Assembly: GCF_000150275.1 (NCBI RefSeq)
Contig: NW_002060956.1
Coordinates: 525,379 to 589,378, forward strand
Length of the DNA: 64,000 nt
Reading direction: 5' to 3'
DNA from: Trichoplax adhaerens
Lineage: Eukaryota; Placozoa; Uniplacotomia; Trichoplacea; Trichoplacidae
The notes beneath the pieces were generated by a model. The model was given only the letters and a program-made list of their open reading frames with translations. It was not told the DNA's origin and ran no database searches. The number at the start of each line of letters is the position of its first letter. Within the stretch, counting starts at the first letter, position 1. This document shows positions 1 to 13,700 of the stretch, piece after piece. The position numbers and the translations under genes were made by a program.

Positions 1-3000
1 TGGAATGCTTCGAAATTTTGTTCTTCCACGGGTTTCTTACCCCACTCCAAGCATAATTCCTTTATAACATAAGAATCAGCCAAATTGTAAAACAATTTAT
101 ACATAATATTATTAAATAATACGATGTATATTTACTTATTCGTGCTATATGGACATTGCAGAGTTAGTATGTTATAATTCAATTATATAATAATCAATAT
201 GAGAATAAAGATGAAAGGATAAAATATTTTTTGCTTTGAAAGTTTCCATAATTACATGTGATACTCTGTCTGTATCAACTATCGATTATTAACATGTACT
301 GCACTTCATATAAGGCTTTTCAAAGAGCGATGATTTTTGCAATTCATATGGTTCACTAGAAATGAACCTGTAGCGATACAGAAAAGTTAAGAGTATAAAT
401 ATTTACTTGAATACGTTTTTCTTTCTTTTGGAAGATATCTTGCTTTCTTTTTAGAGCCAATAATTCCGCTTTAAGTTGAGAAACTTCACCACCATCATTA
501 CCTTGACCAGGTATCACTGAAGCCCTACGTGTATTTGAATCTTGAATACTGTCCATTTGGCGTAATTCCTTTGTGAATTGATGAATTATGGCGTTATGTA
601 GAATAGCCGTTTGAGTTAAAATTTTGCAAAGAACAACGAATATCATAGTTGTAATTTACCTTCGTGGACATCTTCAATAATCTTGGATCAGCGACACTAT
701 CTTCTTGACGACCAAACATTTGCAATGTGACGCAACCTTGGTCGAACCAGTCTAGATGGTCTTGAGTAATTGTTGCTAAAGTCACAATGCGAGTATGATT
801 ATACTCTGGTGATAAAGTACCAGATTTGGTTTCTGTTTGGGTTAAGGTTTCTTCATTATAACATCTGTACTTGACTGTTAAACCTTTACTAAATCGAGCT
901 TTATGGATTTCAGCATTCCTAATTGTGACCTAAAGAGTGAAAACGATATGATTTGCAGAATTGTTGTACTAGGTAAGCAAGCTAGAAAATTTTTGTTATT
1001 GTAAAAATTTATTACTTCAATAATCAAGTAGTATCTTAATATCTACATCAGATCTATATCGTAACAGTAGTTACTATTTATACAAAATTATAACGATTTA
1101 CATAATTTTGAAAGTTTTCATTTTTCAAAATACACAATTTAATTACCTTGAAGTGATATGGCTTGCCAAGCAGATCACCCGGCTCCTCAACAAAGTAATC
1201 ATCTCCTAGAGGTTTACCATTTGCTAAACATGGTGTACAACTAACGGAGATAAATCCTTCTTCAGCGCCCTAGTTTTAATATAAAATTGAATTATTTCAT
1301 TAACTATGAGATATAAAATAGCCTTATATTGCTTCATCAGACGCCTTTACAACTACAATCGTAGATACAATACATTTTAAACTTATTGCAACTAGTTATT
1401 AAATATACAAATACGATATTCTTCTATAGTAAATACATTTATCTAAACAAACTCTATCCATAGTCGTACCTTATAATCTGTAATTGTTAATCTATCATCA
1501 AAATCTAAGCCGTATGCCAAACTCTGTAAAAATATACTAGCAGTCCCGATAAGAACGTCTTCAGGAGGTTCCCAGAATGGATCTTCTTCGTTCGGAATTT
1601 TCTTTACGTCTTCATCTCCGTCTAAGTGACGTTGGTATAGGTCCTAAACGATTTATAAAATGAGCTGTTATATCTCAAGATAACTTGTCAAGTATATTAG
1701 TAATTGACTATTAGTATGAGACTAATTATACCTGCATCAAATAACGACGATTCATAAATTTGCCTCTCTCCCAGACCCATGTATTACCATTCAGTAGGTC
1801 TTTCATCTTCACCATAACTTTAGTAGTTTTATTACTGGATATACCTTCCATTGCAGCACCAGAAATCAAAATTACCTCAAAAGATCTATTATAGGTATAT
1901 AGAAAAATCAATAATAATTTAGATAAACCATACTAGTACAAAACGGTTGAATTACTGTTCTAAACTATATTCTAGATATAAACAGAGTAAATATTTGTAG
2001 TTACAACTTACTCATATCATTTTACATCAAATTTCTACTATACTATAATTCTGTACAATGTACTTATCTATTGTGCTAGTTGAATGTTACTAGCTTGATC
2101 AATAAACTATACCAAATAAATACTATACATGTAAACAATTATATCTTTTGAAAATTACCTATGCTTATCCAATTCTTCACTGACAGCATTGACTTCACTG
2201 ACAAGTGGGAGCAGTTCTAAAACTTGTTCTTGAGCAATTTGTTGTTCTATAATACGATTTTATCACAAATATGAACTATACTATCTTAACACTTGTCCTC
2301 TCCTTATTCTATACTCTAATAGTAATCAATACAACTAATGTAATATACTTCAGTTTACGATAGTACAAACCTTTACTTAATCCTTGACCTCCTGTACTAA
2401 ATCCTTTACTAGCTGCTAATTCTTTCTGTGCGAATTCGTAATCGATTTTATCAGGAGTACCATCCGGTAAAACTGGGTTCTTAGGATTGTTGAAAACGAA
2501 CAAGTTGTTAGAACCGAACAGGACGCGATCAAAGTGTTGTAACACTCTTTCGCCGGTTAGCGGTGCACCATTAATCTTAGTCTTAGCGCCAGGTACGCCC
2601 GGTTTAATGCTAACTTGATCGTTTTCTAGCGTCATAATAGAATGCTGCTTTTGAACACTAAAGCCAAATAGACGACAATACACAGTAAACTGATTAGTAT
2701 TATAGCTTTACCCTCGTAACTTAGATCTATTTATCTAAACTAATTTTTTTATCAATAATTACAAACATAGTAATCTATTAGTATTGTCTGTATTATACGT
2801 GTATTATATATCTTTAAATTATCTTAAATACTTTCCCTTACCCTAAACCACTAATGGCGACATCAGGACTTGCATTAGCTAATCCGATAAAGTTCTCTCC
2901 TATACAATCGCAATAATAAAACAAACAATACCAATTAGAAAATCTTAACACTATTACAACTATTCCAATAAATCTAATACATAAATCTACTATATTAAAA

Positions 3001-6000
3001 TTAATTTAATCTAATCTAATCTGCAGTACGAGTCGACATACCTGATTTGATAAAGTGAACGATAACTCCTGATAACTGTGGATCTTCGTTTAAGTTTGTA
3101 AGGTGTGGCTCTGTCTTCCTTCTCATAGCTGCATTCTCTTTTTGTGATGTCTTCTCACTGTAGTTTTGTTGAGATTCTTTGAGCTAAGAATAATTACAAA
3201 AAATTACAACAAAATTCATTTACTATCTAACGAGTTTAAGCTCTATTCGATATGCATTAAATGATACATGTTATTATTGTAATTCGAATAGTTGCGTAAC
3301 GAAATAGCTTACTTTGTCATCCCAACTAGTAGACATTTCTTTCATTGCATCCATGTTAGCTAATAACTGAGCTTTAATTTCTTCCTCCATCTCTTTCTTT
3401 AGTCGTTCTCGTTCTATTTACAATCATTAGAATATAAATACTAAGCTTAACAAATTCTATTTCTAACGGTATCTTTAAGTTTACGAGAAGCTGTTGTATT
3501 ATTTATATTTACGTATAATTGTATCAATCTATCTAAAAGTTTTGTAATTTAGTCTTACTTAATATTGTTTATTAATATTATTATTAATATTACGATAATC
3601 TTACCTCCAGGATCGATTGCTGCTCCGCCTTCCGATGGAATCATACCGCCTTCCATTGCTCTTTTTAGTTTTTCGTTTTCTTCTTTTAATTCGCGAATCA
3701 GTTTCTCCATAGGATTCTCATTGACAGTGGCTTTATTTTTAATCTTCTTCGCACGATCAGCATAACTGAAAATGTTCGTAGTAACCATATTAACTCATAA
3801 ATACATATAAAATCATAAACTAAATTATACAAACAATTCGTTCATTAATTAATATATTTTATACTTTACCGTAGTGTGCCGAGTGTTTCGTCGAAGTTAA
3901 TATCAGCAGGCGATAATGCAGCAATCATCACAGTTTTACTATTTAGTACATTATTATTAACAAATACAAAGGAAAAGAAGTATTATATGAGTTTATATTC
4001 GCCAGCGAAAATAGAATAATCACATCTTACTTCTGTTTAACACTATCTAACGCTTACCTGTTACCGCCAAGAGCGTTTTGTAATAATTTAGTCAAGACCG
4101 AATCACGATAAGGTACTTTTATCTTCTTCTTACTAGTAGATAACTCGGCAAGAGCCTAATAAATCGTTAATTACTTTAGACCAAAAATTGAAGACTCACG
4201 CTCTATATTAGTATACGAGTAAAATTATCGATAAAGTTTTATATATATACTTACAGATATAACGTTACCCAAAGCAGATAAACTCTTGTTAATTTGTGCA
4301 CCTTCTTTTAAACGATCGCCAGTAGCTCCGGTACTATCAGCTCTTTCGCTTCCTATGTAAAATTTTATAAAGATATTGTAAGTTATTATCAACTTAATTC
4401 TTCACACTCCTTACTTAGCTCATTTTTACTCTGTTACTCGTCTATATTGTTATACTTATTTACAGACTCTTACCTGCAAGATCGACTAAATTTATAACAC
4501 TAGACTTTTTAGTTTCTTCGCCAGCGTCGTTTTTCTTAATTTGATCGAATGTAATTGTGACGACAGTATGAGCTCGAGAACTCGTCGCATTCATGTTAGT
4601 TGCTGCAACAGTTCGATTTGCGGTTCCTATTACGAATATAGTAAAGTTAAGTTATCATATTTTAGATTTGATAATAATACATCACCTACATAAAGTATTT
4701 AAAATATTTAAAATATTACATACTAAGAATTTTAAATTTATAGTTGATTGTAATAATACTTGTTTACATTTATGATTATCTAACCTTCTGCGGTTCTTCT
4801 TTCTATTTCTTCGTAGCTGCCAACAGCAGTTTTCTTTAAATCTACAACGTAGAAAAGCCCTAACTTCGGATTTTCACGAACCTGAATAAAATATATAATA
4901 TATCTTATCTTTACTTGTTATTCAGTAATATAAAGAAGGAATCGCTAACAAACATAAACTAATCATAAAATAGTTATATACAATAACACGTATGTAAATG
5001 ATAATAAATTATCTATTATTTTCTATACCTTTAATCCACCCTTAGGATTGTTTCGGATTAATAAATCGCGAACTTGTTCATTGTAAATTTCCAACATACT
5101 GAACGTAACTTCATATTTCTGTCCAAATCCAATATAACAAATATCAGTAACTCGTCAGTATAGAGTGCTATTTATTATCTAAGAGTCTCGAAGTTTACAA
5201 TCTTCGATTTGTGTTACTTATTAATTAATTACTCTATATAGTAGTTTATTACAGTTAGATTTATCTATTACCGTATCTCCTTTATCTGCTTCGATTGCTT
5301 TAAATAATTCGTCACAAGTGATAGGTACGATTCCCCTTAAAGTTATGTAGTACTTATGATTAGATAGTAGATATTTATAAAATCGTACTGAGTCTATTAA
5401 ACTATTATAAACTTATAAAAGCTGACAAGATCGATATTAGAAGTTTTTTAATATCGTAAAGAAACGCGATCGTATACTATTTAGTAAGTAGATTAACTTA
5501 CTTATTTGGACCGTAACCGACCATAGAATAAGATTTACCAGACCCGGTCTGACCATAGGCGAAAAGTGAACAGTTATAACCTATATCAATACAGTAGTGT
5601 TAAAGTATAAATCAGGTTATGAGACCAGCTCCTATTTTATTATACTGTATTCTATTATAAGTATCGATTTCATAAAGTATTAATAGATCAATGACAAGGC
5701 GATGATGATAAAATATTAATATCTAGATCGTAATACCTTCGAATGCGTTATTTAAAACACCTTGTCCAAGATCGTCAAATACAGCACGTTGTGATGCATA
5801 CTTGGGGCCCGTACCGACAAGGACACCATTATCGTCTTCGATGAATCCATCATGAGACCTTTAATAAATACAATAATCAATTTTACTTTTATTACACGAA
5901 ATACGAATAAACTGTATATTAGTATATGCCAGTATTAAAGTACGAGTATATACAGTATAAGAGCTAGCATGAATTATTACTCTACTTCGTATACGCGTAT

Positions 6001-7150
6001 AGTATAGTTATTTTATCCCATTTCTTATACGATAAATTTATAGTTCGCTATTACAATTACAAAACAAACAAATATCATGTGGATCATTAAATTTAATACT
6101 ACAGATTGATGAATTATTTTTTATGATATATAATAAATTTACTTACCAATACGAATAATCAAATGTGAACTTAATTTTGAATGATGAATTAGGGCAGTAG
6201 ATAGTTATAATGTAGTAAAGAAGAAAAAGTTATGATTATCTCATTTATAGACTATTATTACTATATTGATACAATTGGCTGTATAGTATAGAGTAGACGA
6301 TCTGAAGTTAATTTGCATTATTCTCAGCCATAATTTACGATATTATACAATTAACTGCGGTTATTTTCCACACTTACTCGTTTCGGTTCTGCCTCTGTTC
6401 GATTCCATCATAAAATTAGGAAATTAAATAAAAGCAACATTCGATTAAATCGCAGATTGGAACAAAGAAAAAATCAGATTATTAAAAGCTATGAAGGATT
6501 TGATTGCTGTACGGGATATGTGTAGAATACATACGTTTATGTACCGTACCGTATTATTAATTCAATTTTATAAAATAGATTATAAGAATGGACTACTTGA
6601 TTTGTAAATACGTATTGATGTTATGAGAAAAAATTAGGTAATCCATCCATAAATAGTCATTGTTGTTGAAGTAATCAATGACAGCCTATTAATCCCATTA
6701 GTTTAGACGTACTAGTATTTTCGGGATCAATTAAGGAGGTCTGAGGACCAGCCATTTCCACGATAAGCTTGGCATTTCTCTCTTTCTCACTAAAAAAATG
6801 AAATATAATATCGGTTAGAATAGTCGTTTTGAGTTAGCTTGATTGGCAACAACTATGGTACAGTACAGAGTGTTAATACTATCGTTAATTTTTTTAACTA
6901 AATGTTGTTCTTCTACAGCAGTGTTGAAAATGAATAATTTTTCGCTTGATGAAAAGATGAGTAATATTACATTACGCGTAATATAAAAGTGAGATATGTA
7001 CGCTATCTGATTTGTCATCATCCATCCAGGTTTTATATTGTATCGTGATCGGACGAATGTATCATTCTGGGAACACTCTTACACAAAAGAAATGGAAAGT
7101 TTATCCCTTACCGAGAGTTGAAAGGACGAACACGAACGGCTACTTTAACA
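1..7150 (-). CDS. KIF28: Kinesin-3 motor protein, KIF28/KLP-6-like (partial at both ends)
   Basis: This is a microtubule motor that probably carries membrane cargo. Visible exons, 5' to 3' on the minus strand: 7150-7112, 6789-6713, 6394-6378, 6169-6147, 5858-5737, 5580-5502, 5335-5272, 5118-5029, 4881-4785, 4626-4474, 4352-4255, 4155-4058, 3938-3870, 3765-3605, 3413-3313, 3183-3042, 2899-2842, 2657-2371, 2246-2159, 1885-1732, 1643-1470, 1269-1147, 929-660, 568-407 and 59-1. Phases agree throughout, giving about 935 codons. Domains in order: motor core with [12 protein letters not shown]-loop GQTGSGKS, switch I NATSSRAH and switch II LVDLAG; neck coiled coil; FHA domain (about 3150-2371); KIF1-type region with [18 protein letters not shown]2-like segment. 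The sequence around the P-loop ([17 protein letters not shown], then GYGPNKGIVPI) resembles the KIF28/KLP-6 branch more than KIF1A. The start codon must lie in an unidentified exon above 7150, and the C-terminus lies beyond base 1. Confidence 0.93.
6378..6394 (-). other. KIF28: 17-nt micro-exon of the kinesin gene
   Basis: The exon has a clean acceptor (GAACAG) and donor (GTAAGT). It is the only segment that joins the phase-1 end of the exon at 6789-6713 to the phase-0 start of the exon at 6169-6147. It encodes AEPKR plus part of a lysine, between the DPEN and FTFDYSYW motifs of the motor domain. Confidence 0.8.
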
Positions 7151-10005
7151 CTATATTGAAAGAAGAAAAATTAATCATTAAACATGATGACCACTACCGT
7201 ATTAAAACGATGAAAAGTAAAACAATCAATAATCCATATTCTTCCAATTTATAAATATCATTTGATTTTAATTTGCATACGCTTCTCCGCTCATTTTTGG
7301 TGCTTGTTTATAGTTTTTTTAATAGATCTGTTAACGTGTAACTGGGATGGAAATTGCTATATAATCAATAAAAAAGCAAGATGACGAAAGGTAACTCGTC
7401 CTCTGCTTAAACAATTGCCTTGGATCATGCTGATCAGCAACGCCATTGGCTAATGGATTGCAATCTAATGATGGATTCCATGAATAGAATTTCAATTTTT
7501 ATTATTTTGTTGCACATAAGTAAAGGGAAAAAATAATATCCAATACATGCTGTCAATGATTTTAATCCAGCACAGCATGAAGTCCTTGATATGGACACAG
7601 AATAGCAGGTCAAGGAGGAGTAAACTGTATTATACTTATACTGCAATAGCAAGCAGCAGGTAGTAAGCCGTATTCATCTTTAATTGTCTGTGATTACGAT
7701 GGGTTGATAGTGATTGAGATGATGATGGTTGCTATGTATGATAGACTGGTAATGTCTAGGAATTTGGGCAGATAAATTGCATAGCTGCCTAACTGATAAA
7801 ATAACCGCATAATACTAATACCGTAACTGTATTGACACGTTCACTAGTAATTTACTAATACGTATGTAATATATACATAACCTATACATATATCACTTAT
7901 GGCGAAGGCAACTCAGAATAAAGAAGTGGGCTCCATGCTTCAGGCTACTTTGCAGTGTCTAACCTAGTATTGCGTGATTGACCTAGTGTCGTACGAGAGA
8001 ACATAACGATGGTTAGACTAAGTCTCTAGATTTGAGCTAAATAATGCTATCATCAATTCTGTAATAGTAAATATAGATTCAATTAAGCCTTCTTGATCTT
8101 GTCACCAATGCTGTTGTACATACTTAATTGGCAAGAAATAGCAGTAGCATTAATGCTATCATTAGCGAAGAAAATAATCCGATTCATGCAATGTTGCTCA
8201 TATTTATCGACTTTAAAGAAATCCATTTTATGTACTCTTCTATAGTATACGCGTATATCCAATACAGAAAGATAACTAGATGTACAGTAGAAACATCATT
8301 CAAAGGTAGTTGGGGGAGTCTAAATACGTCTCGCCCCTTTAACAGAGTTGTACATTATCCAATATTGAATTCATTTATTATGGACTCCATTCATTTGGCG
8401 ATATCCTATTTTTATTTTTATTTTATTTTGAATTCTTTATTTGATAACATGAAAGGTGATATATAAATAAATAAATATTCAGATTAAGTCCTGTGCTAAT
8501 GATACTCAATGCCGGATGACAGTGATGATGTAAAATAAAAAGTGCAAGTACAGTATGCGAAATATCACGGGCGATGTCAAACACTGTTAATATTATTGTT
8601 TATTACTTGTGAACCCAATTGTGCTGCTCGATAGCGAGACGCAACTGTCATAATGCTCAACTGTAGATGTAAAATCGATATTTGAAATTCGTATCTTTCT
8701 ACGCTTTACTATATTACAGTGTTCCAAGGATAAGCAGTCAATCTTGCACACCTAGCCATTCACGATAAATGCAGTGTTGCGCATTCCTGCTCCGACGCAG
8801 TTTTTACTGGCCTAAGGAACGGCAGCATGATGCAAAAAAGTGTCTGCCTACTACGTTGCTAACTGTCTATTATATTCCTACTACTGTACGTCGCTAACTG
8901 TGTTAGAACTGTTCGTTATTAGAGTCTGTAGTACTTTATACAGTAAAGTGAAACAATTTTACTTATTCTTAACAACTGACAAAAATAGAAGCAAATTTCA
9001 CAGCGTATACTAACAGTACTGCTCTGGTAGTTTTACTAAAGCGCAGTCTAGTTATATACCGTAGAGTTCTGTGAAATCCCAATTTGTTGCTATGATACCA
9101 TGCTATGACACTGTCAAGTTACAGTAGGTTACATAACTTACTCATAGTAACTGGTGTAACTGGTGTAACGTAACCATAGAGATTTTTTGACCTTCTTTCG
9201 GTGCGGGCAGAATCCGTACCGTCCGTCTCTTTCTCTTCAGTCCCTACTACGTTACTCTCGTGCTATATGGTATACGATTTCATTGATACGGTATAGTAGA
9301 ATGAGGGAAAAAATGATAACCTCCACAATATTTTGCGCTCAAGCCCTTTCCTTTACCGTCTCTTTCTTTTTTGTACAGTACAGTACTGTAGTGTATGATA
9401 CTGTACACTGTACCGTGTACTACCTACAATCAGGCATTCTCGCAGAATCCATCCATCCGTCCTATGAAACTTTCGATTTTTCTTTCTTTTCTCTTTTATT
9501 TATTTCGGAAAAAAGTTGAAGAAAACTTTGACTGGCTCCTTAACCTTTCATTTTATTAATTCCATTTACAGCGGGATTGAACTCTGTTAATGCGTAAGTA
9601 GAACTGTTAGAGAATTTCATTTTTAGTATTGGATAAAGATACTGATATCTTGCTTAGCAATTAGACCCGACCGATATCGATAAACGCATTAGGTGTTGTG
9701 ATAATCTAGTAGAACTAGAATTAATTAATATTTTTTTGTTTGAATTAAGAGAGAGAGAGGAAAAAAAATAAATACAACCACAGAGTATTATTATTAATAA
9801 AACAGCAACGATAACACAATCATAATAGCCACTCATTCATCATCAGAGCAGCAAGTCATCGTCTAATTCATCTTGTAACACATAGGTTGTTCCGTCATTT
9901 ACGAATTAATTAAATTGGTCATTGATTTGCCTACAACAACTTTCTTTTTCGATCGCCTCAGTTGAGTTGTCCTTTTTAACCATGATCTGCTTCTCCAATA
10001 ATAAA
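7151..10005. other. Intergenic stretch with no recognised gene
   Basis: It should contain the unidentified first kinesin exon and the 5' flank of the membrane protein gene at 10006. The open frames here (8128-8466 plus, 9187-9519 plus, 9654-9836 minus) have no recognisable domain and carry low-complexity or pentamer-repeat sequence. A TACAG/TACTG tract lies at about 9373-9422 and a GA-rich run followed by poly-A at about 9748-9772. Confidence 0.5.
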
Positions 10006-10728
10006 ATGTGGATTAGAAATGTTATAGAACCACTCAGCCAGCAACACTACGTTATCACGATCCGTTTACGAGTGGATGTTGGATTATGTGGGTGTCAAAC
10101 ACCGTATTTATTTATCAACGAATTTCCTCACGATATCGATATTTCTTGGTGTAATTATACGCCATTCTATAATGATACAAGAGGTTCATTTAAATTTGAA
10201 GAATTAGGCCATGCATTCGAGATAATTTGTAATTCTTGGCTGCCTAGTATTAACGCTTCAAATTATGTTATGTTTATTGATGGCAAAGAATATTATAGTG
10301 ACGCTACTAAAAGAGATTATTATTTACGTTACTTCGTTAAAATGTTGGCAATCAGTGTCTTAATTTTAGTTCCTACTATCATGTTGAGTGTTTTCGGTCT
10401 ACTTAAATATTGGTCAATAGCATTAATAAGCGTCTTGCTAAGTTTTGCAGTAATTGCTTTCATTTATAGCGTGATCGGTTTAATTGGTACAGTAACTTTC
10501 TTATTGCGACCGAAGGAAATCTTTGATATGGCTGCTCTGTGCGATCAATCTCAAATGATGATACCCTCGCCTCATGTTGTCCTCTCAACAAACCCTACTA
10601 ATAACTCCAATAACAATAATATACTTACCGAACGAGAGGAACACAATCATGATGAGACTTCTCTAAATGAACTATTAATTAAGCCCAAGAGTACCAATAA
10701 TAATATAGGAAGTATACAGCTATTATAA
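10006..10728 (+). CDS. Two-helix membrane protein, paralogue 1 of an unrecognised family
   Basis: I do not recognise this family. The open frame begins at 9922, but the third ATG, at 10006 (MWIRN), lines up best with the N-termini of the paralogues at 15003-15638 and 17863-18429, giving 240 residues. Residues 1-108 look like a soluble beta-rich domain with a Cys cluster near 28-30, a WCNYTPF motif near 48-54, GHAFEIICNSW near 68-78 and FIDGKEYY near 90-97. Two hydrophobic stretches follow, at about 112-133 and 137-167. The tail is Asn/Ser-rich and hydrophilic, with a short poly-Asn run. There are no introns, unlike neighbouring genes. Membrane location follows from the hydrophobic segments; the role is unknown. 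The start could instead be 9982 or 9922. Confidence 0.75.
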   Translation: MWIRNVIEPLSQQHYVITIRLRVDVGLCGCQTPYLFINEFPHDIDISWCNYTPFYNDTRGSFKFEELGHAFEIICNSWLPSINASNYVMFIDGKEYYSDATKRDYYLRYFVKMLAISVLILVPTIMLSVFGLLKYWSIALISVLLSFAVIAFIYSVIGLIGTVTFLLRPKEIFDMAALCDQSQMMIPSPHVVLSTNPTNNSNNNNILTEREEHNHDETSLNELLIKPKSTNNNIGSIQLL

Positions 10729-13700
10729 ATTTCAACCTTTTGATTTCGCTGTTGTGCAATTTAAGGCTATCCGCACGCTATGTTAGTATAGGAATAATGT
10801 TTCTTATGGATGATTAATGATTGACTTAATCCTAAATGCATCTTTCTTGTATATTATATCTATGAAGCCTACTAGCTTGTAGCTACAATCGTACTGAATT
10901 CAGAAACAGCACTATCATCATATTTTAAACTATCAAGAGAATATTTAAAAAAAAGCGTAAATCAACCGTTGTATCTTTGATTATATTACACTGTTACACA
11001 ACGGGTAGCACACGATAGCGTGTTTACTGAAATCTTAGAAGAAGATTACTATATCATATGTAAGTACTCTGGCATTATGTATTACCTGTAATATAAAATA
11101 AAAATAATCGAGTGCGGTGGCATATATTTCAGTAATAATATTACATATACGTATTTTATTTGATCCTTATGACTGGGTGATATTATAAAGGAGTGTATTA
11201 ATGTAGAAATCATTGTTCTACCGTTTTTAATAAATAAATTTATTTAAAAATAGCCTAAATCATTGTTTGATGTTCAATATCTCTTCTCCTGCAAATAAAT
11301 ATGTCTTCTCAAAGCATTAACTACAATTATAAGCATTTGTGAGTAACATTTTGTCATGTCGTTCCATCGACAAAATGTTACTCACAATTGATATATCACG
11401 TATCAATGACAAAAGATTTTTATTATCCAGTGTTCGCTTACATTGATATAAATAGAAATAATCGTAGATAGACATAAAGATATAAATCTTGTTAAAAGTA
11501 CTTATACGATAATACCTTTATTACAAATCATAAATAACGATGTACTTTTTATTGTAAGTTTCAGTGGGATTTTGCAATAAATCAGCTGCAGATACTAAAT
11601 AAACTAACGAAAAGAATCACAATACAGTAATCTAATTAAAGCGGTTCTGTTGGCTTATCATTGCTTAGTCGATATCGCACATAACATTATGATACGAGAA
11701 ATGGTTACTTATTAAGGCTGAAATTATCGACAATTGCTACTATTAAGCGGAATAAAGTATCATTGTAGTAAAATGGCTTGGCTATGTTACAGCTATGTCC
11801 TCTATCAAATTTAAGTAGTGATCAAAATAAAATACCAACTATTTACAGATTTGTTTTATATTTCTACTGTTATTTCTGTAACCTAATGACTATAAAATTG
11901 CAATAAGGGAATAATACTGTAGAAATACTAACAACATTGGTATTATGGAATACTATAGAATTAAAGTAAAATTCGAATTCAAAATTTAATATAACTCATA
12001 TTTACAAGGTAATGAAATTTTAATAGGTAAGTAGTGATTAGCATTATCTTTCTAAGTGTATTTTATAGGTTATGGTCATGAAGCGACTATTCATAAGGAA
12101 GTACTTATCTTATTTTCAGTAGATGCCACAGCTTACTATCTACTTATAGTAATAAGGTTATCTAAAGATCCATACGTTTAGTATTAGGACAGATAACAGC
12201 ATGTTTTACAATTTTATCAAGTAACATCGATGTTTAAGTAGGAAGGTAAAAATTGATTCAAATTTCAACAAAATTTGATTTTTCATAGTTTAGTCAGAGG
12301 GAGGCGTGTGATTACAGTGGGCTCCTTATGATAGATGATCGTCAGTATTTGAGTGATACTGTAGGCAAATGTTCAGGAGGACAAGCCTAACAGCAGATAT
12401 ATAATGCATAATTCCCTTAAAACAAATTTTAGTTTGTAACAGTAGTAATCGTTAAGTATAATGGAGAGTTTGATAAGCCAGCGGTAGAGGACTTCGTTGC
12501 CATGGAGAGAATTACACAAATATTTTAGTAAAAAAGAGATACTTCATTGCAGATTATAATTGCGCGCAATGAGGTAGTCACGGTAGAGCAGCGTGTATAG
12601 CTGTCGTGAAGTAACGTGAGAAAATACTAAAGCTGTGACTTTTACAATTAACGAAGTCTGAGGTAGAAATTGGTGGTACTTATAGTTTAGATACAACACG
12701 TACCATAACGGATTGTATAATAGCAAATGATTGTAGAGAATAGCGAAGACTATAGTGCTAAAGACGATAAACTATATTTGGCTATAATCCAATAAGACTG
12801 TAAAGATCTCCATATTTAAGAACTATATTAAATGCATATATTTAAGAATATTTTCGAGCTACACTACAATCGAAATATACTACTTAAGGCATGTTAATAG
12901 AATCTTAAAAATACTTCGACATACAGTAATGCTTGTTATAAAGTGTAGTCCTACAGTATATATATGTACAGTACTCCGAAATGAATATTTTTAAGAAATG
13001 AGAGTATTGCTCCTGAAACACTGATTACTAAGGTATTATACTGTATAGCTTACTGTACATACTAGTATTCTAACTTAATTACTAAATCACATGGTACATT
13101 TGAATAAAATTCATATTTGGTATCGTCAAACATACTGATATTATGTTGTAATATTATATTGTAAGTACTATTAACAGCATTGAAGAATAATAAATTATCC
13201 TAAGCCGGACTTTACATTTCTTTAATTAAAACATCACAATTAGTATTACAAAAAATAATATTTATGGTATGAAACTACAGAGTATGAAATAAAAATATTT
13301 AAAATAATCATTAACTTCCTTAATTGTTTGAAACTTCATTAATAGGATCTAGATAGCTGTCTTCAGTTAGCCTTTCATAAAAGAAGATAAATATAAAGTT
13401 TTGAACAAGTCATTATTATTCATTAATATTAACAGGAATATGCCATTAACAGAAAATAGAAATAATTGACTATACTTAAATAAAAAAATCCATTAACTAC
13501 AGTGGTGGTTAAGACAATATCACAAATACATAATGCAAGTTCTGCTAAATAACAGTGGCAATAACAATGCAGGTACCCAAAATACGCTTTCATTTATAAT
13601 GCGATCTTGATAGTAAATGTCACACCATGTAATTATTATTTATTAGAAGTATATTTGATACACAATCTTCATAGAGTATCATGAACAGAGCTTGCAGAAG

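Noticed and set aside
6815-7254. Small frames at 6815-7021 (minus) and 7012-7254 (plus)
   Set aside because: The first lies in the kinesin intron between 6789 and 7112; the second is antisense to the kinesin exon at 7112-7150.
8128-8466. Plus-strand frame of 112 residues
   Set aside because: No domain, no homologous pattern, odd aromatic runs (FYFYFIL) and no neighbouring exons; treated as chance.
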